In this document: positions 6,825 to 14,431 of the stretch, one piece after another
Layout: every line of letters begins with the position of its first letter
How positions within the stretch are numbered: the stretch's first letter is position 1
Source of the DNA: Dehalococcoidia bacterium
GTDB taxonomy: Bacteria > Chloroflexota > Dehalococcoidia > SZUA-161
Length of the DNA stretch: 25,428 bases
NCBI GenBank assembly: GCA_004376205.1
Contig: SOKG01000230.1
Location: 1-25,428 of the forward strand
Reading direction: 5' to 3'
Position numbers and translations under genes: made by a program
The notes under the pieces: model-generated
Told to the model about the DNA's origin: nothing
The model's database searches: none
The model's input: only the letters and a program-made list of their open reading frames with translations

Positions 6825-7964
6825 CTAAGAAATCAATCCTATCCTACTAGCTACCAGCTCTCTCTGAAAGTCGGTACTTCCAAACGCAGTGTCCGCAGCT
6901 TTCGCTCTCCTGTAGTAGAGCGGGATATCGTGTTCCCTGCTTGTGCCAATGCCACCGTGCAACGATACCGCTCTCTCAGTGACCCATTTGTAAGTCTCGT
7001 TTACATATGCCTTGGCCATGGCTGCTTCCATGGCGCAGGCAATCCCCTCAGATTCCATCCATGCTACTTGATAAACCAAGTACTTGCTGGTCTGCGTGTG
7101 AATCCACATGTCTGCCATAATATGCTGAAGCGCCTGAAACGCCCCGATAGGCCTATCATATTGTACTCTCTCTTTGCAATATGCTACAGTCATGTCAAAC
7201 GCTGCTTGCATACCACCAATGGACTCAGCGCACTTGGCAATGGCTCCTTTCTGCATAACCCTCTGGGCGATTGGCCACCCCTTATCCAGCTCTCCCAGCA
7301 TATTTTTCTTGGGGACAGCGACATCCTCAAAACGCACTTCGCACAGCTTATCCATAGCTATGGTAGGTATGACTTCACAATGTAAGCCGGGGGCCTTGGC
7401 ACCCACAATGAAGAGCGTGATCCCATCTTCAGGTGAGGATGCATCCTTGGTCCTCGCGACGCAAATCAGATAGTCAGCAACGTTGGCCATCCCCACAAAG
7501 ACTTTGGTGCCTTTGATCACATAATTGTCACCCTGGGCCGTGGCCTTAACAGCGATTCCAGAGGCATCATATAGTCCACTGGGCTCAAGGATGGCCATTG
7601 TGAAAATTGACTCTCCATTTGCTATCTTAGGCAGGAACCCTCTCTTCTGTTCCTCGCTTCCGGCCTCGAGAATCGGAATTGCGCCTTCAACCACGGTGGC
7701 AACGAAAGGACTGGGGAGGATGTTCTTCCCCATCTGTTCCAGAAGGATAGTCAGGTCCTGAAAAGTCATCCCCATTCCATCGTATTCCTCTGGAATGGCT
7801 AATCCCATCCATCCCAGTCCAGCCATCTTTTGCCAGATCTCAGGTGAGTATCCTTTGTTATCGTCCTCGAGTTCCCTCACCTTAGTCTTAGAGCATTCCG
7901 CAGCGAGGAAATCGCTCGCCGATTTCCTCAGCATTTCCTGCTCTTCGGTGAAAGTTATATCCAT
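6825..7964 (-). CDS. Acyl-CoA dehydrogenase, likely non-catalytic partner of a heteromeric enzyme
   Basis: Flavoprotein of the acyl-CoA dehydrogenase fold, 379 residues: N-terminal helical domain, middle beta domain and C-terminal helical domain (CKERVQYDRPIGAFQALQH, LHGGIGTSREHDIPLYYRR). Where classical enzymes have the base Glu in (Y)EGTxEIQR, this protein reads AFGSTDFQR, with Phe361 at the Glu position. The alternative helix-G Glu of isovaleryl-CoA-dehydrogenase-like enzymes aligns with Gly. Its 28-base distance from the next acyl-CoA dehydrogenase gene, which keeps a helix-G Glu, suggests an alpha2beta2 pair like the actinobacterial steroid-side-chain FadE pairs (inference). GAAGGAG precedes ATG 7964. 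It is the last gene of the long minus-strand operon. Confidence 0.92.
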   Translation of the reverse strand: MDITFTEEQEMLRKSASDFLAAECSKTKVRELEDDNKGYSPEIWQKMAGLGWMGLAIPEEYDGMGMTFQDLTILLEQMGKNILPSPFVATVVEGAIPILEAGSEEQKRGFLPKIANGESIFTMAILEPSGLYDASGIAVKATAQGDNYVIKGTKVFVGMANVADYLICVARTKDASSPEDGITLFIVGAKAPGLHCEVIPTIAMDKLCEVRFEDVAVPKKNMLGELDKGWPIAQRVMQKGAIAKCAESIGGMQAAFDMTVAYCKERVQYDRPIGAFQALQHIMADMWIHTQTSKYLVYQVAWMESEGIACAMEAAMAKAYVNETYKWVTERAVSLHGGIGTSREHDIPLYYRRAKAADTAFGSTDFQRELVASRIGLIS

Positions 7965-7992
7965 AGCACTGCTCCTTCTTGTCGAAATCCGA

Positions 7993-9180
7993 TCATTTCA
8001 TTCTGGGCAAACCCAGACCATACCAGGCAATGATATTCCTCTGAATCTCATTAGTGCCCATAGAGATGTTTAGTATGAATGATTGCTGATACCACTTCTC
8101 GTAAAAACCCTCAAACGATGCCCATTTAGAATGCTTCACTTGACCATATGGGCCCAATATGTCAGTTCCGAATTGAGCCATCCTTGCTTGCAATTCCCCA
8201 GAGAACACCTTTACTGCCGAGGCATCGAATGCGGCCATCTCTTTCCTGCTCTGAGCATCGGCAATTCTATAGGCGAGGGCATGAGCTGCCCAGAGCTCAC
8301 AGGCTATTTGTGCAAGCCTATTACGGATAAGCGGATTCCTTGCCAGAGGTTCGCCCTTCACCTTCGTTTCGTTACAATAGTTCACCATATCTTCTAACTG
8401 CCGGTGCATTGCCATAATGGCCCCAAGATTGGACCTTTCGAAGCTCGCCAGAGTCTGAGTAACTCCCCAGCCCTGGTTCTCTTCACCCACAATATTCTTC
8501 ACAGGAACGCGCACATCGTCAAGAAAGACTTCGTTATACAGATGTCCACTATCCATATATAGAAGGGGGTTTACAGTAACCCCGGGGGTTTTCATGTCGA
8601 ATAATATGAAGGTAATGCCTTTTTGCTTGCGGTCGGCGTGAGGATCGGTTCTCACTAGCGCAAATGCCCAGTGTGCACGATGTGCCCCTGTGCTCCAGAT
8701 CTTTTGACCATTTATCACATATTCATCGCCTTGCCTCACGGCGGAAGTAGACAGGGCCGCCAGGTCCGAACCTGCATTGGGCTCGGTCCACAGCTCACAC
8801 CACATCCTTTCCCCTGAAGCAATTGAAGGCAGAAATTCCTTCTTAATTTCCTCGCTCGCTGCTGCGAAGAGCGTAGGGGCAAGCATGAGTACACCAAAGA
8901 TATCCACTCCGGGAACATCATGATACCCCGTAGCTTCAGCCAAGAAGACCTTATCCATGATTGTCCCTCGCCCTCCGTACTCACTGGGCCACTCGAGCGA
9001 GAGCCATCCCCTTTTGGCGAATTCCTTAGCGCACCGAAGATGGTACTCCCAACCTTCATCGGTGTCATATACGCCTTCCAGCCCGGTGAAGCCTTCCGGT
9101 CTTTCCTTTGCCAGCTTCTCGCAAACGTCGAAGACCTCTTTTCGCAGCTTCACTTGTTCGTCTGTAAGCTTGAAATCCAT
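7993..9180 (-). CDS. Acyl-CoA dehydrogenase with helix-G glutamate
   Basis: Acyl-CoA dehydrogenase of 395 residues. FAD/substrate domain motifs include WTEPNAGSDLAAL (131-143) and GQKIWSTGAHRAHW; the C-terminal domain ends SMGTNEIQRNIIA, so Met374 replaces the usual catalytic Glu. A Glu is present instead at 248 (SFERSN) in the helix after GWGVTQTL, the position used as base in isovaleryl-CoA-dehydrogenase-like and FadE26-like enzymes. This supports it as the catalytic half of a heteromeric pair with the downstream acyl-CoA dehydrogenase (inference). GGAGG lies before ATG 9180. Substrate is not evident; electrons would normally leave through Etf, which is not encoded here. The operon context suggests enoyl-CoA/acyl-CoA interconversion. 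Confidence 0.93.
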   Translation of the reverse strand: MDFKLTDEQVKLRKEVFDVCEKLAKERPEGFTGLEGVYDTDEGWEYHLRCAKEFAKRGWLSLEWPSEYGGRGTIMDKVFLAEATGYHDVPGVDIFGVLMLAPTLFAAASEEIKKEFLPSIASGERMWCELWTEPNAGSDLAALSTSAVRQGDEYVINGQKIWSTGAHRAHWAFALVRTDPHADRKQKGITFILFDMKTPGVTVNPLLYMDSGHLYNEVFLDDVRVPVKNIVGEENQGWGVTQTLASFERSNLGAIMAMHRQLEDMVNYCNETKVKGEPLARNPLIRNRLAQIACELWAAHALAYRIADAQSRKEMAAFDASAVKVFSGELQARMAQFGTDILGPYGQVKHSKWASFEGFYEKWYQQSFILNISMGTNEIQRNIIAWYGLGLPRMK

Positions 9181-9263
9181 TTTCGACCTCCTTAGGGCAG
9201 CCTAAACCAATCCTCAGAACTCGGCGTCGAATGACTCAGGCCTCTAGATATTATGTAAGCGCC

Positions 9264-10385
9264 CTATCTTGGCAGACGCTTAACAATCAATTCCCTTTGT
9301 ATCTCAGACGTCCCTTCAAGCAACTCATACATCTTGGCATCTCTAAAGAGTCGCTCGATTTTATATTCCTTGCTGATCCCGTAAGCACCATGTACCTGCA
9401 TGCCCCATCTGCAGACGTCTACGGCGGTTGAAGTCACAAATAGCTTGGTTATGGCCATATCCTTTATGGTATCAATCCCTTGGTCTTTGAGGAAAGCAGC
9501 CCGATAGGTCAACCACCGCGAGGCCTCGAGCCGAGAGGCCATCTCAGCCAGCAGCCAGTGAATAGCCTGCAGATTGAAGATTGGCTCATCGAAGTGCATT
9601 CTGGTCATCGCGTACTTGATAGCCTCTTCCAGAGATGCCTGCATAAGTCCCACGCACTGGGCGCTGAGACAAAGCTTACCTATGGTCATTGCGTCCTTCA
9701 GCGCGTCAAACTTCCCGCCCTTGCCTCCCATCAGGTGATCCTTGGGCACGCGCACATCCTCTAGGATAACATCGGAGAGATCGGTACCCCTCAACCCCAG
9801 CTTGTCCATCTTGGGAGAGGTGGAGAAGCCCGGTAGGTCTGTTTCTACGAAGAACAGGCTGATATCACCCTCTAGCTTGGCAAACACGCACATCACATCG
9901 GCCCAGGGAGCGTTGGTGATGAATCTCTTCGTTCCATTAAGAACGTAACAGTCGTTCTCCTCAACCGCTGTGGTCTTAAGCATCTTGGGGTTCGAACCTG
10001 TATCCGGCTCTGTGAAGCCAAAGCAGCCGACCTTCGTTCCCTCGCAAATCGGGATCATCCACTGGAGCTTCTGTTCCTCAGTGGCGAGCTTATTGAATCT
10101 ATCGTTAACGACTTCTTGCAACTGTATGTGTATCGCGAGAGGTGCCAGAATCTTGGCGATTTCTTCGAGCGCTAGGATCAAGCTAACGTGGTCTGAACCA
10201 GCCCCACCATATTTGGGATCAAAGGGAATTCCATAGAGATTCATCGCAGCCAATTTCGGCCGAATCTCGTGGGGGAAGTCGTTCTGCTTGTCCATTATGT
10301 CTACCAGAGGGGTGAGCTCCGCCTCAGCGAACTTCCTCACCTCCTTTTGGAACATCTCCTGCTGCTCCGTCAAGTTGAAATCCAC
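9264..10385 (-). CDS. Acyl-CoA dehydrogenase, classical catalytic type
   Basis: Acyl-CoA dehydrogenase of 373 residues with the full classical signature: CFGFTEPDTGSNPKML in the middle domain, LNGTKRFITNAPWAD, LGLRGTDLSD, and LLEGTSEIQRELI at the end with catalytic Glu357. Unlike the other two dehydrogenases in this operon it should be a self-sufficient homomeric enzyme. The GTG start at 10385 shares its first base with the TAG of the preceding dehydratase subunit gene, and GGGAGG lies about nine bases upstream, so translation is likely coupled. In a reductive pathway it could reduce the enoyl-CoA made by the dehydratase; in an oxidative one it would do the reverse. Substrate chain or ring type cannot be told. 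Confidence 0.93.
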   Translation of the reverse strand: MDFNLTEQQEMFQKEVRKFAEAELTPLVDIMDKQNDFPHEIRPKLAAMNLYGIPFDPKYGGAGSDHVSLILALEEIAKILAPLAIHIQLQEVVNDRFNKLATEEQKLQWMIPICEGTKVGCFGFTEPDTGSNPKMLKTTAVEENDCYVLNGTKRFITNAPWADVMCVFAKLEGDISLFFVETDLPGFSTSPKMDKLGLRGTDLSDVILEDVRVPKDHLMGGKGGKFDALKDAMTIGKLCLSAQCVGLMQASLEEAIKYAMTRMHFDEPIFNLQAIHWLLAEMASRLEASRWLTYRAAFLKDQGIDTIKDMAITKLFVTSTAVDVCRWGMQVHGAYGISKEYKIERLFRDAKMYELLEGTSEIQRELIVKRLPR

Positions 10386-11647
10386 TATTGCTTTCCTCCC
10401 TTTTCACTCTCTCCAGATTCATTTGGATATTTTCGAGCTTCTAACATCTCGATAAAGGCTTCAATTCGAGCCTTGACCTGGGCATCATCATATCCCCTAG
10501 GGTCCACCATGTTTGCTTCGAACGTCAGGCTCGGAATACCCAGTTCATCTCTGAGAATATTACCTATGTCAGGCTGTTCGGCGGTATAGTTTCTGCAGCA
10601 CCGATTGGAGTGAAAGACTATGCCGTCCACATGGTACTCCCGTGCGCGTTTCTTGTAAAGCTCAGCCTTTCCCCATTGCGCAGAACGCATAAAGAAACTA
10701 AGATATCTCTCCGCCAGACTACCAAAGGGATCAGAGGCATCTAAACGACCGCTGAATGCATTGCCGTAAAGATCGGTAACAAATGCGGCACCGAACTCCG
10801 CGAAATAGTTCAGTAGGCGCATATTGTGATAGATGGGAAAGAGGTCCCAAATTAGCCGGAACCTCTCGTTAGGAACGAAACCGATTCCATTATCTACTCG
10901 TTCCTTGACCTCATCGCGAAGTTGCTCGTAGAAAGCCACGGCCTCTTTGGTACCCTTAAGGGTGACTAAGGGGAACAAGCAGGTGAAGACATCGATTTGA
11001 CTTATGGGAGTTGGAATGGCTTTCCGAAGATCGTCAATCTCGTCCCAAAGCTCGCTGGCTCGGTCCGATAGAGCCACTACTTCACGCAACCGGTCCGTAT
11101 CAAACTTCCTATTGGTATGCTCCTCCATGAAAGAGGCCAGCTCCCTTAGTTGCGCTGCAAAGTAAGCCTTGTGGTGCTCCGGCAGTGTTTCGCTGTCCAC
11201 AGTATAGGCTGCATCCACTATGAACAGAGGACAATTAAAATGGCGCTGCATAGCCTCCCACCACTTGGGATGAGTGGCACAAGCACCCTCGGTGGCGAGC
11301 AGGATGTCTGGGGCAGGAGGCCCTTCATCTTCGAAGGCGCCGCGCTTCTCGAAAATGAAGCCAAAGGTACACAAAGCATAGGAGCACAGGTCCTGCGAGT
11401 AGCCCCTGGCTTCGCCAGCCTGGCAAAATTCCGCCGCTACTTTCCGAGAGGAACAGAGTGCTGCATAGTTTTCGGGGAGGAATGGTATCCCATCGAAGAC
11501 GTACACCATTTCGATGGGTGCCATTGAAGTAATCCAGACGACAGGCCTGCCCTCTTCTTTGGCATTGGCCAGATCTCTATAGTAGTCCTCATTGAGGGTA
11601 CCCAAGACTGCTGACGCAGCCAGCCTGCCGGGCTTAGTTGGAGTCAT
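10385..11647 (-). CDS. 2-hydroxyacyl-CoA dehydratase/benzoyl-CoA reductase-like subunit (HgdB/BcrC family)
   Basis: Cluster-bearing subunit of the family that dehydrates 2-hydroxyacyl-CoAs or reduces benzoyl-CoA by ATP-driven one-electron chemistry. From ATG 11647 it has 420 residues. Candidate [4Fe-4S] ligands are Cys65 (YAALCSS), Cys88 and Cys93 (DLCSYALC) and Cys350/351 (HSNRCC), followed by the typical NILRDELGIPSLTFEANMVDPR segment. The open frame runs 36 codons further upstream but overlaps the preceding gene in another frame. TTG 11671, with GGAG about ten bases before it, is a credible alternative start adding eight residues. It pairs with the subunit gene directly upstream. The ATPase activator needed by this family is not in the window. 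Substrate is unresolved. Confidence 0.88.
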   Translation of the reverse strand: MTPTKPGRLAASAVLGTLNEDYYRDLANAKEEGRPVVWITSMAPIEMVYVFDGIPFLPENYAALCSSRKVAAEFCQAGEARGYSQDLCSYALCTFGFIFEKRGAFEDEGPPAPDILLATEGACATHPKWWEAMQRHFNCPLFIVDAAYTVDSETLPEHHKAYFAAQLRELASFMEEHTNRKFDTDRLREVVALSDRASELWDEIDDLRKAIPTPISQIDVFTCLFPLVTLKGTKEAVAFYEQLRDEVKERVDNGIGFVPNERFRLIWDLFPIYHNMRLLNYFAEFGAAFVTDLYGNAFSGRLDASDPFGSLAERYLSFFMRSAQWGKAELYKKRAREYHVDGIVFHSNRCCRNYTAEQPDIGNILRDELGIPSLTFEANMVDPRGYDDAQVKARIEAFIEMLEARKYPNESGESEKGGKQ

Positions 11648-11678
11648 CGGCTTATCTTGGGTGCTTTCCAATTCGAAA

Positions 11679-12782
11679 TTACTCCAGCATTTCAATGAAC
11701 GCCTGAACCATCGTCTTAAACTTGCCGCCCGACCAACCTGTGTCCGAGTGCTCAACTGCCAATACCGGTAACCCTTCCTCCTTAAGTCTACTCTCGATCC
11801 AAGGGCGTTCGTAGAGATGGGTATCGCAGTATTTCTGGATCACCAGGATGACGCCTTTCACACGATAGTCCTTTGCCAACTTCAACATGTGTTCCAGCCT
11901 GGGCTCAGCGGGATGCTTGCAGGGACACGGTATCTTTCGCAAATAGCGCTCAGCCAGCGCCCGGAGAGGCTCCGAGTTTTCATCGACCGTTGAACCGTAA
12001 TAACGAGTCCCTATATCCAAATCGTCTATGACTACCTCTCCTCCGCATTCTTCTAGGGTTTGCAGAAGCTCGATGTTCTCGAAGTTATTCCCCGCTACCA
12101 GAAGTCGTGTTCCATTTTCGCGGGACGTATTGGGGGCAGGAAGGCTATCGAGCAACTTGCGGAGCATCGCGCTGTGTTCTTCCTTGGGCATAATAAGCCC
12201 CGCCAGCAGTATTCCAAACACCTGGGTCCCGGAAAGGGGATGATTATCGCTTAAACTCAGCTTATATACCTCTCCCACAAGCGAACGGCTTTCGTTGTAT
12301 ACCCTGATAGCCTGCTTCAGCGACTTGTCGCTAATCTTCTGGTCGGCGTATCCCTCCAAAGACTCCTTGAAAAGGCGTAGCTCGTGAGTGAAGAATTTCA
12401 CAGCTTCGTCAGTGCTCTTGCCCGGAACCGGCAAGAACCAGTAGTAGGGCAGCTTGATGTTCCTCCTCCAGACATCATAGAGAGCTCGGGTCATGTCGCA
12501 TGTCTTGGGGAAGACCACTCCGTCCAGATAGCCATACCGTCCTTTCAACGCCTGATCCAGAGCACTTCTCATATAGGAACAGCAGAAGGTCGGCAGGTGC
12601 GCATCAGCTAGATCGATATTCTCAGCGCTTCCTCTGATGCGCACGGGGATTATGCCTGCCGAATAGATAAGCTCCTCTGGAGTATAATTGCAGAAATACC
12701 CGAAAATCTTCTTACCTGCTCGCTTCCACCCCTCTGCCAACTGATGCCTATTGCTATATGCTTCGTAAAACTCAGAAACCAT
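11679..12782 (-). CDS. 2-hydroxyacyl-CoA dehydratase/benzoyl-CoA reductase-like subunit (HgdA/BcrB family)
   Basis: Second subunit of the dehydratase/reductase pair, 367 residues from ATG 12782. Family features: GYFCNYTPEELIYSAGIIPVR (about 28-48), Cys67/68 before SYMRSALDQ, VFPKTCDMTRALYDVW with Cys95, and VIQKYCDTHLYERPW with Cys319, followed by EEGLPVLAVEHSD. These Cys positions are where the family holds its [4Fe-4S] cluster. The ATG overlaps the ligase stop as TGATG; a GTG three bases earlier is also possible. Placement straight after an acyl-CoA ligase suggests that the ligase product, a CoA ester, is its substrate. Dehydration of a 2-hydroxyacyl-CoA and reduction of an aromatic CoA ester remain equally open from sequence alone. 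Confidence 0.88.
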   Translation of the reverse strand: MVSEFYEAYSNRHQLAEGWKRAGKKIFGYFCNYTPEELIYSAGIIPVRIRGSAENIDLADAHLPTFCCSYMRSALDQALKGRYGYLDGVVFPKTCDMTRALYDVWRRNIKLPYYWFLPVPGKSTDEAVKFFTHELRLFKESLEGYADQKISDKSLKQAIRVYNESRSLVGEVYKLSLSDNHPLSGTQVFGILLAGLIMPKEEHSAMLRKLLDSLPAPNTSRENGTRLLVAGNNFENIELLQTLEECGGEVVIDDLDIGTRYYGSTVDENSEPLRALAERYLRKIPCPCKHPAEPRLEHMLKLAKDYRVKGVILVIQKYCDTHLYERPWIESRLKEEGLPVLAVEHSDTGWSGGKFKTMVQAFIEMLE

Positions 12783-14431
12783 CACTGTTTATCGAGCCCC
12801 AGCTCACTTACAGCCGTCTCCTTCAAGGCGAATTTCTGGATCTTGCCCGTCGCTGTCATGGGGAAATCATCCACGAACTTTACATACTTGGGAGCCTTGT
12901 AGTTGGCCATCTTGCCCCTGGCGAAACTTATTATTTCCTCTTCAGTAGCGGTCTGGCCTTCCTTCAACTTAACGAAAGCCATCGCTACCTCGCCCATCCT
13001 CCTATCGGGTACGCCGGTTACGGCGACCATGCTTATCTTGGGATGAGTCATGAGGAAGCTTTCTATTTCTGCAGGATAGGCGTTCACCCCTCCTGTAATG
13101 AACATATCCTTGAGCCTGCCGGTTATCTTGATATACCCCTTCTCATCCATGGTGCCCAGGTCACCTGTGCGGAACCACCCATCCTTGTTAAAGGCTTTCT
13201 TCGTTTCTTCAGGCAGCTTGTAGTACTCCTTCATAACATAGAAGCCGCGGCTGCAGAACTCCCCTTGAGTGCCCCGCGGGACTTCCGCACCTGTGTCCGG
13301 GTCCAGTACCTTGAGATCACAATCATCAAATATGAGCTTGCCAGCGGTATTGGCAACTATCTCGGGTGGGTCGCCGGGCTGGCTCATGGTACTAACACCG
13401 GTATTTTCTGTTAGCCCGTAGGCTGATATCAGGTCTTTGATTCCCATCTTATCCATGATGGTTCTTACCAGGTCTGGAGAGACATCAGCTCCTCCGATGA
13501 CGGCGGCCTTTATCGAAGCGGTATCACGATTGGGAAAATCGGCGTGGTCCAGCATCATGATGTACATAGTGGGCGAGCCGGTGAATTTGGTGACCTTCTC
13601 CTCATCTATCAACCTCAAGGCCTCGCCTGGGTCAAACGACACCATGGGCAGAATGCAGGCACCGTTGCACCCGCCCAGGAGCATTCCCGTCATATTCCCC
13701 ATATTGTGACTGAAGGGAGATACAACTAGAATACGATCCTTTTCCGTCATTTGGAATCTAGCACTAACGGCAGACATAATCCTCATGTACTGGTAATGAG
13801 TGGTCACCACCCCCTTGGGAAAGCCGGTGGTACCTGAGGTGAAGGGAATGATATAGACATCCTCGGGCGCAACTGCCTCTTGAGCCTTCTTCAACCCAGC
13901 GCTGCTGGCGTAGTCCTCACCGGATTTCAATACCTCGCTGTAATCGAGCATCCCGGGATAGCTTTGTTCACCAACTATGACAACTCTTTTGAGTAACGGC
14001 AGCCTCTCGCATCGCAGGTCACCGGGCTGGCACTCCTTAAGCTCAGGGCAGAGCTCGTAGATCATTGGAGTATAGTCCACCTTCAGGAAATGGCCCATCA
14101 TAAAAAGGGTAGTGGAATCGGACTGCCTGAGGATGTATTCCAGCTCGTGGACCTTGTATCGAGTGCTGAGAGGGACAACGGGAGCCCCTATTCTTATGCA
14201 GGCAAAATGGGCATAAACCCACTCGGGTATATTGCTCATCCAAATCGCTACCTTGTCACCCTTGTTGACGCCCATTTTCAACAGGGCGTTGGCCATTGAA
14301 TCCACTCTGTGCATCAGTGTTTCGTACGTTATTCGCTGCTCACCGGAGACAATAGCCTCCTGCTTGGGATACCTGGCTCCGACCTTCTCTAGTACGACTC
14401 CCAATGTATCACCGGGTTTTGTCTCTATCAT
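12782..14431 (-). CDS. AMP-forming acyl-CoA ligase/synthetase
   Basis: ANL-superfamily enzyme of 549 residues that adenylates a carboxylic acid and transfers it to CoA. Motifs in order: P-loop FTSGTTGFPKGV (197-208), GSPTMYIMM, SAYGLTENTG, GWFRTGDLG, the hinge GRLKDMFITGGVNAYPAEIE and the C-terminal TATGKIQK with the catalytic Lys530. Its stop overlaps the start of the dehydratase subunit by one base, and its own ATG overlaps the oxidoreductase stop as ATGA, so it is firmly inside the operon. In a Stickland-like reading it would replace the CoA transferase that activates the 2-hydroxyacid; in an aromatic reading it would be a benzoate-type ligase. Motifs do not decide the substrate. Confidence 0.93.
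   Translation of the reverse strand: MIETKPGDTLGVVLEKVGARYPKQEAIVSGEQRITYETLMHRVDSMANALLKMGVNKGDKVAIWMSNIPEWVYAHFACIRIGAPVVPLSTRYKVHELEYILRQSDSTTLFMMGHFLKVDYTPMIYELCPELKECQPGDLRCERLPLLKRVVIVGEQSYPGMLDYSEVLKSGEDYASSAGLKKAQEAVAPEDVYIIPFTSGTTGFPKGVVTTHYQYMRIMSAVSARFQMTEKDRILVVSPFSHNMGNMTGMLLGGCNGACILPMVSFDPGEALRLIDEEKVTKFTGSPTMYIMMLDHADFPNRDTASIKAAVIGGADVSPDLVRTIMDKMGIKDLISAYGLTENTGVSTMSQPGDPPEIVANTAGKLIFDDCDLKVLDPDTGAEVPRGTQGEFCSRGFYVMKEYYKLPEETKKAFNKDGWFRTGDLGTMDEKGYIKITGRLKDMFITGGVNAYPAEIESFLMTHPKISMVAVTGVPDRRMGEVAMAFVKLKEGQTATEEEIISFARGKMANYKAPKYVKFVDDFPMTATGKIQKFALKETAVSELGLDKQ

Noticed and set aside
11648..11755. N-terminal extension of the dehydratase/reductase subunit
   Set aside because: Its first 25 or so codons overlap the preceding gene in another frame and encode an Arg-rich stretch unlike the family; starts at 11647 or 11671 are better.
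10385..12782. A firm benzoyl-CoA reductase annotation
   Set aside because: The motifs are shared with 2-hydroxyacyl-CoA dehydratases, and no ring-opening hydrolase, dienoyl-CoA hydratase or activator ATPases are present to decide.
12758..13414. Plus-strand frame of 218 codons
   Set aside because: It lies antisense to the acyl-CoA ligase, which has all ANL motifs; the plus-strand product has no recognisable domain.
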